The notes: generated by a model from the letters alone, not told the origin. DNA of 64,000 nt from Bathymodiolus brooksi (GCA_963680875.1 OY804585.1:28076186-28140185); one strand, 5' to 3'. Positions 11,628 through 23,795 are shown, counted from the stretch's first letter. A program made the numbers and translations.

Positions 11628-13504
11628 TTTCTATACGGTCATTGAAGAATTTGATTAAAAATTAACGAAACAAATATTTATAAACAGATCGTTCAAAGAA
11701 GTACTACATGTCCAAAAGTCACTAAATTTACGGATATATTTTGGAAATTAGCGGCTAATCTGCAGAAAGTTTAGAAACGTGAAAGGAAATAAGGAATTAA
11801 CCTTTATCATGATTTTACTCCTACAAATGTTTGACATTACGCAGTATCTGACCAAAATCAAATGTCACCAGTTTATTTATTTATTCAAATTCAAATCTTA
11901 ATTGGCTTTCAACCCAATAGATTTGTGACAAAATACAGCCAAATAAAACCCAAAGTTTATGGAATAAATTAAAAGCATGCTCTTCGTTTTCCGCTTTTTG
12001 TTCATTTTGTAGCCATTGGGCTACGTAAATTTGGATTGTTATAGGTTTTTGTTTGCAATTTTAAAGAAAATTATTTTCATCTAAAACGGAATTACGTAAC
12101 AAGCCAAGTGTGTAAAACAGTTTACTTGAATTGTTAATTTTTTTCAATACGAGAGGTAAAAGTCCAAAACACAAAATAAACCAATAATCAATTTTAAGTC
12201 TGCTCTTTACCAACTAAACACTACAAAACCCGCGCTTGCAAAGTCCGTGTTTCAGAACCCCGCGCCTGCGGTTTAACTTATAAACAAAAAATACATTTAT
12301 GAAGTAGCCCGTATTTACGAATAATTCATTGCATACTAAATTCGACCCAACAAAAGAAAAAAACTGAGAAATTAAAATTAAACAAGATAAAGTTCAGTTG
12401 CGGTTTCAACAAAATTCTTAATATAGAACTTGAGGTCATAAAGTAGAACTTTCTTAAACAAACGAAAACGATAACAAGACAGACATTCTCACTGTCGCCA
12501 AAGAGCTCCGGTCGGAAATGCTCTGTCATCTTCCGGTACAAGTCAAATAGGCATGTTTGACATACAGGCGACGACAAAAAGTAAGTAGTATGATCATATA
12601 GTATTATTATATCTTAAATCCAGAAGATGTCGTTATCGGTCGATTATTTTTGTTTGTTTTTACCTATATATTACTGTAGTTATCTTTATCGATTACTCAG
12701 ATATAGATAAAATGATGGCCATAAACAATGAAAAATGCTAATAATGAGATTGAAATCATCAAATAAAGCTATAAAAAGTAGTTTATATGTGTAATTAAAG
12801 TACACAAACCCTTTGTAATGCTTATATACATGATAGTTTGCACTGGCGTGCTACCATGAATAGTTTTAGACTTGCTACAGTAAAAAACACGATGATTATT
12901 TACGTACATTCGTTCCGGCTCTGTCAGCCACTACTTTCCGGTTGGGTCGCAAAAATTGTGTTTAAGTAGAACCGGTTTTGTCTATGTAAAAAATTAAAAG
13001 AATAGCGAAAACAGCTCAATATCACAATTATGTTTCTTTCTGTAATTTATTTAAGGTTCATTATAACACCTGTCAAGGGTATGTTCGACTTGCAAATTGA
13101 TAAAAAGAAAAAAAAAAAAAAAAAAAAAAAAATGTCTTCAATGAATAAAAGTTGTGAAAAAATCAACAACAGCACATATTAAAAATATTTTACATGTGGA
13201 TGTTTTGTATAACATTAAAAGGAAGAAATACAAAACGGTTTGTGTAGAATTGGCATTCGCCAAGTCACCTTCGACAGAATGGTCATGATTTTGTATAGAA
13301 CTTTTAATTATTTTTCTTTATTTGTTATGCAGTTGAATTATTGCAATATTCAAAGAGTGTTTGATCAAAAGTAGGAACTCTCACTGTTTATATAGATATC
13401 AAGTAACTCTTATTGTTTTGGATTAATTTTTGTTTTCAAATAATATATTGAAGGACAATAAAAAATATTTGATTAAAAAAATTAATAAAAATTAAATAAA
13501 AATA

Positions 13505-13735
13505 GGGAACCGCATCGGTAGCGTAATGGTTAGCGTGCTCGCCTCGAGTGCGATAGATTGTGGGTACGAGCCGTGGTCTTGTCAAACAAAAGACTATAAA
13601 ATTGGTATTTGTTGCTTCTCCTCTAAGAACGCAGCATTAAGGAGAAATAGCAGAGACTGGTTAGCTCGGAATTAGAATAATGTGTCCGAGTGGAGCGACA
13701 TATCTACCCAATGACTGTTATTAGCTCATCTTGCC
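13505..13735 (+). repeat. SINE-2 copy with tRNA-like head
   Basis: The head contains an A-box-like 'tagcgtaatggttagcg' and a B-box-like 'gtgggtacgagcc', both typical of a tRNA-derived pol III promoter. The body 'aaaattggtatttgttgcttc' matches the other SINE-2 copies. It is inserted inside element A and is absent from B because of B's deletion. Confidence 0.8.
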
Positions 13736-14115
13736 AAAGACAGTGTGAGCTTTTACCATCACTTAGCGCCCGTCGTCCGTCGTCTTTCGTCCATTAACTA
13801 TTCACATTTTAATCTTCTCCTCTGAAACGCCTCAATCAGATGAAGTGGAGCTTAGTAGGAAGCATCAAGCGGTTCTTGTTTCTAATTGGTCGATGTTATC
13901 AAATCTTCTCCTCTCAAACTGCTTAGCCAAATGAATATGAGTAATAACAAAATTACCTAACTCCAAACAATCTTCCAAAGGGAATGTCAAAACTCATAAG
14001 TATATAAACAGACAAAATCTGTACACATTATTTCACTAAAGCTAGATACAATAAAAACCGAAACTTGGTAGGAAGCAACTATGGAAGGTCTTCTATAAAG
14101 ATTGCTCATTTCATC
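13733..14115 (+). repeat. Bivalve-type 'CGTCCGTCGTC' dispersed repeat, partial
   Basis: The run 'gtgagcttttaccatcac', 'gcccgtcgtccgtcgtc' and two occurrences of 'aatcttctcctct' match from memory a repeat common in oyster and mussel assemblies. This is recognition without a search. Confidence 0.5.
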
Positions 14116-16059
14116 CCGATCCGTTGACAAATATGGTCGCCACAGACTCCTCAACGGCTATTATACTGATAGGATTCATCTGTAAAGAAAATTTAATGTA
14201 TAGCAGATACTAGTAAGTGAATGTTGAATGTAAAGATACACAAACATCTGTATGGCGCTCACAATATAATATAAATGTAGCAATCAAATTGTCTGAAGCT
14301 TATACAAATAAAATGAGGATAATCGCAAGATTGAAACATAAGATGTTTTAATAGTATTTCTTCGCTGCCCAGTTAATGTTATTTTTTTATCCTGCACTTG
14401 TTCTATTCGAGTAGTCACATTGCATTGACCAGATATTTTTTTGCTATACATTTGTATTTGGTTTCTGACCAAGATATCTTTTCTGGTACTTTATTCATGT
14501 TGAGCGACGGTAAGAAACAGTAACAGGATTTATGCTTATAAACTTATAAGCGCGGACTTCACAGAGGCCACAATCAAAAACGATAAGAACAACGCTTGTT
14601 TCTGCTCTTTTTAGACAATTTGACAGTTTCTTTGGGGCGATAGATACAATATACGTACATTGTCGGAAAATATATAATTCATTTCCACTCGCTGCGAAAC
14701 AGGTAAGAAAAACTCGTCAAAACTCGTATATATAAATTTTATATTTTCGACAATGTATATATACATGTATATTGTCTATTTTTTTCTTTCTCTCGTTTCA
14801 CTCCTCAGAAAATATTTTTTTATTAACTAAAATAACGTAATATAAATAAGACTCGAGACAGTGTAGGATAGTGCGTTCGTTACAAGATCGCATAGCATTT
14901 ATTATAAATATATATCAACATAACAAATTCATTGAGTCTGTCATTTCTATTCCCCCCCCCCCCCCCCCCCGAAAAAAAATGCAAAATATATACGAGTGAT
15001 TGAAATTCTTTTGGCATTAATATTGGTGGATGGGCGGGTGTCTATAACATCCAAAGAACGAACTTTTGTCGTATTACAACTTGTTACGAACGTTGCATTA
15101 ATCGAGTACACCTAACATTTTCTTTGTATACAAACTACCAAAATCGTTCGTGCGGAAAGGAATTCAATACAACAGCCTTTGTTAATTTGCTTATCTGTAA
15201 TGTTAATGTAAACATTATACTGTGAAGAAACTTAAATATCGTATCCATGAAGTTATTTCCACAGAGTGACTTACTTCGTTATCAACGAGTATAAAATCAA
15301 AATATTGCCTTATAAAAAAAATCTCCCACTACTCAATCGATGCGCCTGGACAGCTACTTAAAGTGAGTGTAGCGTATTGAGCACCAACCGTGATGTCAGT
15401 GCCACAAAAAGCATAAAAAAAATCAAGTGTACGCGACAGTAGCAATTTAACATAGAAATAACGATTTGTTTTATTGTACAAAGTAGCTGAAATTAGCAGC
15501 CATGGCAAATATTCATACTATTGATCAGTATTTATCGCCTTTGAGATATTTCCTAATCATAACTATCGTTAAATTGCAATATAATGCTCAATAACAATAA
15601 GATCAGTGGTATTTACATACTGACAAACCCGGCTATTTTTAAATGACCCAACCGGTTTGTATACATGTTTACATTTTGACCAATCCGGATTTCAAAAACA
15701 TCTGTTGACATCATGTTTTAGGGTATAACTAGTTACTAATTGACTTTTCATCAACAAAATAGTATTTTTAAGCAAAATCAATCATTCATCAATATTTTTT
15801 CTTTTTGGGCAACATTTAATTCATTCGTAAATGCAAGATATAGCGATATTTCAGTTGATTGTAATGATTTTGAAGCCGGATTCCTTATAAATTATAGAAA
15901 AATCTAATTTTACACTGCAAAAATAAATGATATTTGGACAAAAAATTAATTTAATAATAATAACAATCATAAAGCATCATAATTCAAAACATTATATACA
16001 CAGTATATTCATAAATACTTACGATAATTATCTGTGTCTTCTTTAAAAATACCGCTTTA
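14116..16059. other. Interior of element A without recognised gene
   Basis: AT-rich sequence with a poly-C run at about 14954-14971. No long open frame and no tandem array were seen. Part of it (around 15630-15665, 'tgacccaaccggtttg') is weakly inverted-homologous to 12935-12975. Confidence 0.5.
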
Positions 16060-16445
16060 AAATATCCCGGATGTTGACCAAGCATTTTCGATCGGAGCTC
16101 TTTGACGACAGTGATTCTTTGGCAATGAAAAGCAACAAACAGTCAAATATTAACAGCAAGAGGATACAAAATTAATTGTCAAAAATCCATCCTTCAGTAG
16201 CAATAATTACGGCTTACGATATTAAAAGTCAACAGGTAGAACAGGTAACGCTAATCTCTTAATTGGCGGTAAAATATCAATCGGCGCACAGGTGACCGAG
16301 AGCCATAAAATTTAATCCCCATCACCTTGTTTTATGGTCCTTTTTAGGTCTATCACAGTGGGTTTATGTCCGTGATGATATGTCTAAAGGATTAAAAATT
16401 ATGTCTCTCGGAGTGATCAATCACGGTATGTCCCTTTCTGTACTG

Positions 16446-18316
16446 CAGTACAGAAAGGGACATACCGTGATCAATCACCGTGATAGTGGTCATGCCTAGG
16501 AGAGTGATGGGGATTAAAAAATTTAATTCATGTCGGTGATCAGGGGGCAATAAAACACCAGGTGTTAATCTTGTAATCAAGTGTGTCGTTTTACAGGTAA
16601 ACTAGTCAGATAAGATGTACAGGTGAAATTACGTTTTTATATCGCCTATTTTTTTTTCAGGTACTGTCTCAGATTCCCCTCAGAATTAAAAAAAAAAAAC
16701 ATTTTTATTTCTTTCCTCAAAACGTAAAACATCCTTGAACGTAATCCCGGGAATGATATCCCGAGATCGAGAAAATAGCACGAGAACGGAGAGTTCATTT
16801 GAATTGATGAATAAAATGTAAATAATAAATGATTATTCAACTTCAATTCAGTGAAATCATGGGTTGTGCAAATTTGTTTCAAAGATTTTTAACCTTGGCT
16901 GTGAATTGCGTATCTACACCTAGTATTTTATTATCACGCGTACACGTGACCTGGCTTGTGCACAAATGCAGTTTCATACACACGTGCGCGATATGCGTGA
17001 TTTGTTACGTTTTAAAGCGTATTTCCAGTTCAATATTACATTTTAGTTCACTAATATTTTTTATACGTTCAGTAATTTTTTTTATTTTAATCTTCGTAGA
17101 AAACCCAGTTAAAACCCTTTTCGTTGTAGAAATACGTACTAAATAATTTGTATACGGTCATTGAAGAATTTGATTAAAAATTAACGAAACAAATATTTAT
17201 AAACAGATCGTCCAAAAGTCACTAAGTTTACGGATATATTTTGGAAATTAGCGGCTAATCTGCAGAAAGTTTAGAAACGTGAAAGGAAATAAGGAATTAA
17301 CCTTTATCATGATTTTACTCCTACAAATGTTTGACATTACGCAGTATCTGACCAAAATCAAATGTCACCAGTTTATTTATTTATTCAAATTCAAATCTTA
17401 ATTGGCTTTCAACCCAATAGATTTGTGACAAAATACAGCCAAAAAAAACCCAAAGTTTATGGAATAAATTAAAAGCATGCTCTTCGTTTTCCGCTTTTTG
17501 TTCATTTTGTAGCCATTGGGCTACGTAAATTTGGATTGTTATAGGTTTTTGTTTGCAATTTTAAAGAAAATTATTTTCATCTAAAACGGAATTACGTAAC
17601 AAGCCAAGTGTGTAAAACAATTTACTTGAATTGTTAATTTTTTTCAATACGAGAGGTAAAAGTCCAAAACACAAAATAAACCAATAATCAATTTTAAGTC
17701 TGCTCTTTACCAACTAAACACTACAAAACCCGCGCTTGCAAAGTCCGGTTTTCAAAACCCCGCGCCTGCGGTTTAACTTATAAACAAAAAATACATTTAT
17801 GAAGTAGCCCGTATTTACGAATAATGCAATGCATACTGAATTCGACCCAACAAAAGAAAAAAACTGAGAAATTAAAATTAAACAAGATAAAGTTCAGTTG
17901 CGGTTTCAACAAAATTCTTAATATAGAACTTGAGGTCATAAAGTAGAACTTTCTTAAACAAACGAAAACGATAACAAGACAGACATTCTTTGGCAATGAA
18001 AAGCAACAAACAGTCAAATATTAACAGCAAGAGGATACAAAATTAATTGTCAAAAATCCATCCTTCAGTAGCAATAATTACGGCTTACGATATTAAAAGT
18101 CAACAGGTAGAACAGGTAACGCTAATCTCTTAATCGGCGGTAAAATATCAATCGGCGCACAGGTGACCAAGAGCCATAAAATTGAATCCCCACCACCTTG
18201 TTTTATGGTCCTTTTTAGGTCTATCACAGTGGGTTTATGTCCGTGATGATATGTCTAAAGGATTAAAAATTATGTCTCTCGGAGTGATCAATCACGGTAT
18301 GTCCCTTTCTGTACTG
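16446..18316. mobile_element. TIR element B, internal-deletion derivative of A (1.9 kb)
   Basis: It begins immediately after A ends, so the junction reads CTGTACTG|CAGTACAG, a perfect palindrome with no spacer. Left part 16446-17990 matches A 10972-12489; right part to 18316 matches A 16114-16445. The 3.6 kb in between are missing, with the 5-bp microhomology ATTCT at the join (A 12485-12489 and 16114-16118). B keeps about 44 bp near 16594-16634 that A lacks, so neither copy is simply the parent of the other. Confidence 0.85.
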
Positions 18317-18361
18317 TATTTTAAGGTTTGTTTTTCTTACATATTTGTAATTTTATTTCAG

Positions 18362-18437
18362 GAAAATTGAAGAACAAGATGATCAGTCAGTCATAGAGGA
18401 ACCACAACATACATATTTTCAATTCAGGAAATATTGA
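18362..18437 (+). CDS. Terminal exon of an unidentified plus-strand gene
   Basis: It follows the acceptor 'ttttatttcag' and is open in the frame that uses the first base to complete a codon. It gives 24 residues starting KIEEQDDQSVIEEP and ending YFQFRKY before TGA. The acidic/polar composition and clean stop look like a protein C-terminus. It may belong with the exon at 10147-10210; elements A and B then sit in the intron, and one more exon is needed to reconcile the phases. Confidence 0.35.
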
Positions 18438-18668
18438 CACGTGTGGATCAAGTGTAAATATCTGTTGAAGACAGAAAAGCACGGCTAAATTTAACTGTAG
18501 TACAGACCAATCACTTGTTACAGATAGACATGGACATTTGAAGAAGAACTGTATGAGAATTTTGTTGAGAGAGATTGAACTGGGACATACTCTTACTCTG
18601 AATGTTGGGGGAATCTTGAGCTGGGGGGAAATCAATGAAAAATGATTAAGACACTTTATTATATTGAA

Positions 18669-18855
18669 GTGTTAGGGTGTTTATCGCCACTTTTAACAAT
18701 CTTTCAGTTGTATCACAGTGCATGAAGCTCAGTTTTATTGGTGGAGGAAAACGGAAAAAACCACCGAGCAGGATTTGAACTCACAACTTTAGTGGTGATA
18801 GGCACTGATTGCACATGTAGTTGAAAATCAAACTACCATACGATCAAGATGGCCA
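18669..18855 (-). repeat. SINE-1 copy, internally shortened
   Basis: The reverse complement contains the head 'gtatggtagtttgattt', the B-box-like 'gagttcaaatcctg' and the 3' domain 'cctccaccaataaaact'. The middle part found in full copies is missing. Confidence 0.75.
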
Positions 18856-19124
18856 TTTTTATTATAATATTGAAAGCATGCAACAGACAATATAGTGACT
18901 ATTCCTGAAGTCTTTTTTTTAGAAGCCTTTGTATTCTATTTATTTTCTACTTTGTTATCCTATGTTTATGTACTATAAATATTATTATCAGCAAGTAAAA
19001 GTTGCCATATTCAGATTTCTTCCTTTTGTTTATATGAAAAAATGATTTTCTGTGCAATGAGGTTTGCTGAACAATGTTGAAAAGTGTTGTATATACAGTC
19101 ATACCTGGTTATGTCAATATCAGA

Positions 19125-19435
19125 TACACCTCGAGTGTGCTAGATTGTGGGTTTGAGCCCTGTTCTGGTCAAATCAAAGAATATAAAATTGGTATCTGTT
19201 GCTTCTCCACTAAGCAGGTTGGCTCGGAATCAGAATAATGTGTCCGAGTTGAGTGACATGTCTACCCGCAGATTGTTGTTTCAGTGAGCTAGCACTATAA
19301 AATCCAACTCAGCGTGTTGGTTTAGTACAAAGTGAACCTGAACATGTTCTCATTGAAAATTAACTTGTTCTCGCCATGATATAGCTGAAAAATTGCTGAA
19401 TTGGCATTAAGCAACAATCACTCACTCAATCTCAG
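19125..19435 (+). repeat. SINE-2 copy
   Basis: The B-box-like 'gtgggtttgagccc', body 'aaaattggtatctgttgcttc' and 3' end 'ctcgccatgatatagct ... ggcattaagcaac' with a CACTCACTCA tail define it. Confidence 0.8.
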
Positions 19436-19999
19436 ATAAGTTGTTTCTTTGGATAACTAAAAGTAAGAAGTTTGACATGAGGTTCGACTGTATACAATGT
19501 TTAAACTTCAATCATCATTAGAAACCTCAAGACCTCAGTAATTGCATGTACATGATGAGTGATCAGTATAGTATCTATTAACTTTCTTATGCACACTATG
19601 ATGGAAACTTTAATCTACTTTTGAATATTTGATGAGGAGTAAATTTTCAGAACCCAGAAAAAATGTAATCTGCATCCATCAAACCAATAACTATGTGCAT
19701 GTGTAGCACAGTGAATGCTCAATTTTCTGGAGAACACAAGTTTTCACTATTTTAGTGAAGTTCATGTTACTTGTTTTCAATTTTCTATGTTTTATGCTGG
19801 TCTTTGTCTAATTTTCTTTGAAAAAATTTGAATATACCAAAGAGTTGAACAGTTTTAACACCTGTTTCAGGGAAGATTAGAAACATCACTATTTATTAAA
19901 TTTGTATTCTAACTGAAGACTTGGCAGTATTAATCAATTAGTTAATATTAGTTGATATTCTTCATTCAATTGGATATTAATCAAATTTAAAAATAAAAC

Positions 20000-20515
20000 C
20001 TTAAGAAATGACTAAATCAACTTTTCCACAAAAAAATGTTTTTTCTGGCCTAAAAAATTACTCAGTCAAACTTTCTGAACTTTTTCCAACATAAAAAAAA
20101 ATCAAAGTCCAACTTTCCAAGCTTTATCCAACATAAAAAATGACAGTCCTATTTTCCGAATTTATTCTAACCATAAAATATTTCAGACTATTTTCCAAAC
20201 TTTTCCGCCATCAAAAATGACAAAGTCCAACTTTCGGCATCTTTTTCCGCCATTAAAAATGATAAAGTTCAACTTTCCGAGCTTTTTCCACCAATAAAAA
20301 TGACAAAGTCCAAATTTCCGCATCTTTTTCCGCCATTCAAAATGATTAAGTCCAACTTTCCGAGCTTTTTCCGACATAAAAAATGACAAAGTTCAAATTT
20401 CCGCACTTTTTCCGACCTAAAAAATGACAAAGTCAAAATTTCCAAGCTGTTTCCGAATATTTCCGAATAATTTCATTCGGAATTCCGAACTCTATTCGGA
20501 ATCTCCTGCTACGGG
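20000..20515 (-). repeat. Right terminal array of TTCCGAA-rich ~41-bp repeats
   Basis: Units such as 'tttccgcatctttttccgcc' alternate with 'aaaaatgacaaagtccaac'. The outermost part (20461-20515) contains 'ttccgaataatttcattcgg' and ends with the inverted 22-bp terminus at 20494-20515. The outer 55 bp resemble the left array most closely; the inner part has drifted to a different unit. Confidence 0.8.
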
Positions 20516-20604
20516 ATACATGCCGGGTTATATACATATATGAAGAGCAAGTCAGTTATCATGAATCAGCATGGAGCATTAAACACGTCATTTTCGACAC
20601 ATTT

Positions 20605-20735
20605 CTTGTGTTACTCGATATTTAGTTTTATGTGTAATGTTTTGTAGATCGTTGTTTGTCCTTTTTCTCTTGTCTTTTGTGCTCTCTTTCCTTCTTTGAT
20701 ATAATGATTCTGATTACCTCTTTGGTATCTTCAAA
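20605..20735 (-). repeat. R2 dispersed repeat, partial
   Basis: The reverse complement reads 'aaagaggtaatcagaatc' through 'aacaacgatctacaaaac' to 'cgagtaacaca'. R2 recurs at least ten times in the window. The 31-bp minisatellite starts within this copy. Confidence 0.75.
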
Positions 20736-20750
20736 CTCTTCTTCATCAAA

Positions 20751-21900
20751 CGAACATTTTATGTTCATTTTTTTCTGCAATCGAACATTTAACGTACACT
20801 TATTGCTGCAATGGAACATTTAACGTACACTTATTGCTGCAATGGAACATTTAACGTACACTTATTGCTGCAATGGAACATTTAACGTACACTTATTGCT
20901 GCAATGGGACATTTAACGTACACTTATTGCTACAGTGGAACATTTAACGTACACTTATTGCTGCAATGGAACATTTAACGTACACTTATTGCTGCAATGG
21001 AACATTTAATGTACACTTATTGCTGCAATGGAACATTTAACGTACACTTATTGCTGCAATGGAACATTTAACGTACACTTATTGCTGCAGTGGAACATTT
21101 AACGTCCACTTATTGCTGCAATGGAACATTTAACGTACACTTATTGCTGCAATGGAACATTTAACGTATACTTATTGCTGCAATGGAACATTAAACGTAC
21201 ACTTGTTGCTGCAATGGAACATTTAACGTACACTTATTGCTGCAATGGAACATTTAACGTACACTTATTGCTGCAATGGAACATTTAACGTACACTTATT
21301 GCTGCAGTGGAACATTTAATGTACACTTATTGCTGCAATGGAACATTTAACGTACACTTATTGCTGCAATGGAACATTTAACGTACACTTATTGCTGCAA
21401 TGGAACATTTAACGTACACTTATTGCTGCAATGGAACATTTAACGTACACTTATTGCTGCAATGGAACATTTAACGTACACTTATTGCTGCAGTGGAACA
21501 TTTAACGTACACTTATTGCTGCAATGGAACATTTAACGTACACTTATTGCTGCAGTGGAACATTTAATGTACACTTATTCCTGCAATGGAACATTTAACG
21601 CACACTTATTGCTGCAATGGAACATTTAACGTACACTTATTGCTGCAATGGAACATTTAACGTACACTTATTGCTGCAATGGAACATTTAACGTTCACTT
21701 ATTGCTGCAGTGGAACATTTAATGTACACTTATTGCTGCAATGGAACATTTAACGTACACTTATTGCTGCAATGGAACATTTAACGTACACTTATTGCTG
21801 CAATGGAACATTTAACGTACACTTATTGCTGCAATGGAACATTTAACGTACACTTATTGCTGCAATGGAACATTTTATGAACAATTATTTCTGCAATCGA
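20751..21900. repeat. 31-bp minisatellite, about 36 units
   Basis: The unit is 'gaacatttaacgtacact' plus 'tattgctgcaatg', 31 bp. Most units are identical or differ at one or two sites (caa/cag, acg/atg). Both edges carry a diverged unit with 'gaacattttatg', which suggests expansion of the middle from an older short array. It abuts an R2 fragment. Confidence 0.95.
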
Positions 21901-22016
21901 TATTCAAAAAGTTTGATTAGTTATACTATATTTAATTTACATCTTTTAACAACCATTTAATTATAAGAGATAACAAATAAAGACATACCTGTATATTATG
22001 TCGCTATTGTCATGTG

Positions 22017-22271
22017 GGGACCGTCGTGGCCGTGATCGTATGGTAGTTGAATTTACAACTACCTGTGCCTATCACCACTGATGTTGTGAGCTCGAATCTC
22101 GATCAGGACGAGGTGTACAACATTATGTGATAAAATTTGTCGGTGACTTGCCGCAGCTCGGTGGTTTTCTTCGGGTCCTCCAGTTTCCTCCACCAATAAA
22201 ACTGACCGCCACGATATAACTGAAATATTGGTAAACGTGGCGTTAAGTACCACCAAGCAAACAAGCAAACA
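22017..22271 (+). repeat. SINE-1, full-length copy
   Basis: The head 'cgtggccgtgatcgtatgg' is followed by the B-box-like 'gtgagctcgaatctcg', the body 'gtgataaaatttgtcggtgac', the conserved 3' domain 'tcctccaccaataaaactg' and 'gatataactgaaatattgg', and a CAAG/CAAAC tail. The tRNA-like head plus shared 3' domain indicate a tRNA-derived SINE of a molluscan V-SINE or MetaSINE type; the superfamily is not settled here. Confidence 0.85.
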
Positions 22272-22913
22272 TATGTTTATGTGGATGTTAATTTATCATT
22301 CTCAATGGCACCATTACGAATATATCAGTTATCCTTTGTATATTTTTACCCCTATGTTGTTTATATACTTTTTTTTTTGTATTTTTCAAAATATGTTATA
22401 TGATTAAATGACAATAATTTAATTTGATAAGAATGTTGCAATCTGATTGACTGATCTGCCTGGAGCAACATTGGTTATACATGATAACCTGGATTGGTAT
22501 TGGGATGTCGCCAACGTATTCATTCACCACAGAAAAATTCAAATAGTCCCATGGAATAATCGTAATTAAAATCGAGGAATTATTTAATTTTATTGTAAAA
22601 ATTAAATTATAAGGAATATGTTTGACTTGCATAACCTGTTATGGCTATGGAAGAATTTACGCTTTTCATAACAGCTTCTCGGTTTATTAAGCGTAAACTA
22701 CCCACAAACCAGGTTATTTCGTAAAACATGTTCCTTGAAGAAAGTATTTACCATTTACTGTACATGTGTATGGTAGGTTGGTGCGAATCCATTGAACCTT
22801 CTACATCTACTTCGACCAAATATTGACCACATTCAACAAATTGAAGAATATGTCAGAGGTTGTACATAACCACTGAAAAAGGTTAGAATATTTACAGATT
22901 TTATATAAGAAGA

Positions 22914-23085
22914 CGTTGAAGATACCAAAGGGGTAATCAGAATCCGTACATCGAAGAACAGACAACATATTGGTCAAAAGAAAATAAACAAACGGACAAA
23001 CCACGATCTACAAAACATACACATAAAATTAAAGATCGAGTAACACGAACCCCACTAAAGACCGGGGGTGAACTCACGTGCTCTT
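22914..23085 (+). repeat. R2 dispersed repeat
   Basis: It reads 'accaaaggggtaatcagaat' through 'ccacgatctacaaaacat' and 'cgagtaacacgaacccc' to 'gggggtgaactcacgtgct'. The same order of blocks is found in the other R2 copies. Confidence 0.85.
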
Positions 23086-23576
23086 TTAGGATTCGATAAA
23101 AGAGACAGCAGCTTTGAATGTTTGAACGATGCAACTGCTTTTGACAGCCGGTTGCAATGAGATATCGTACGAGGGAAAGCGACTCTTGTCTTTGTTCTGT
23201 TTTACCAAGAGGGATACTGACAGACCGGAAATGCTTGTTTCGTGAATGGCTCATAGAAGACGTAAGTATTTAGTAAAGGGCGCTTTTTCGTTTGCCATTT
23301 TATGCATCATGACAAGTTGAGCATCTCTACGCCTGTTTTACACCACTCACATTATTATTATTTGATTATCCCAAGTAAAGACTTGGATTTCCAACGTCAT
23401 ATGTCGTGGTCTTTTTTATGATCAATGAATTGAACTGAGAGGTGGTTGTCCATTTTGTTGTTATTGGTGGAATTATTGACTATCACTGTTCAAACTTTCT
23501 TTTCATAAAAGTACCTGAACATTGCAAAACATAATGTTGAATGGTATCATTTGCATTATTAATATATTGGATTTTC

Positions 23577-23795
23577 AACTACTTGTGCAATCGGTGTCCA
23601 TCACCACTAAAGTTGTGAGTTCAAATCCTGGTTATGTTGAGGTGTACTTAATACAACATTGTGTGATAAAGTTTGTCAGTGCCTTACAACAGGTCTGTGG
23701 TTCTCTCCGGGTACTCCGGTTTCCTCCGCCAGTAAAGCTGACCGCGTCGATATAGCTGAAATATTGTGGAAAGTGGCGTCAATCGCAAAAACCTT
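23577..23795 (+). repeat. SINE-1 copy
   Basis: It carries the B-box-like 'gtgagttcaaatcctgg', the body 'gtgataaagtttgtcagtg', the 3' domain 'ccgggtactccggtttcctc' and 'gatatagctgaaatattg'. Confidence 0.85.

Larger units (their letters stand above)
10972..16445. mobile_element. TIR element A (5.5 kb)
   Basis: The ends are a 33-bp terminal inverted repeat with two mismatches, beginning CAGTACAGAAAGGG, with the palindrome GTGATCAATCAC just inside. The left flank ends in TA and the right end of neighbour B is followed by TA, so the pair may sit on a TA target (Tc1/mariner-like; inference). The outer 1.5 kb on the left and 0.33 kb on the right are shared with copy B. Subterminal segments at 12485-12560 and 16060-16118 are inverted paralogues of each other. 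No transposase open frame is present, so the copy is non-autonomous or gutted. Confidence 0.7.
2786..20515. mobile_element. Candidate 17.7-kb element bounded by inverted repeat arrays
   Basis: The outermost 22 bp on each side are identical in inverted orientation, and both continue inward into ~500-bp arrays of ~41-bp TTCGGAA/TTCCGAA units. Inside, exons run outward to both sides: a minus-strand stop codon at 3538, about 170 bp from the left array, and a plus-strand stop at 18437, separated from the right array mainly by SINE insertions. That layout is what one expects of a large transposon with two divergent genes. No target-site duplication is evident (left flank 'gatatag', right flank 'atacatg') and no transposase domain was recognised. 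Two independent insertions of a smaller repeat in opposite orientation remain possible. Confidence 0.4.

Noticed and set aside
23156..23257. Open exon-like segment from an ATG to a GTAAGT donor
   Set aside because: The frame and donor are attractive, but it follows an R2 copy, no in-phase partner exon was found and the protein shows no domain.
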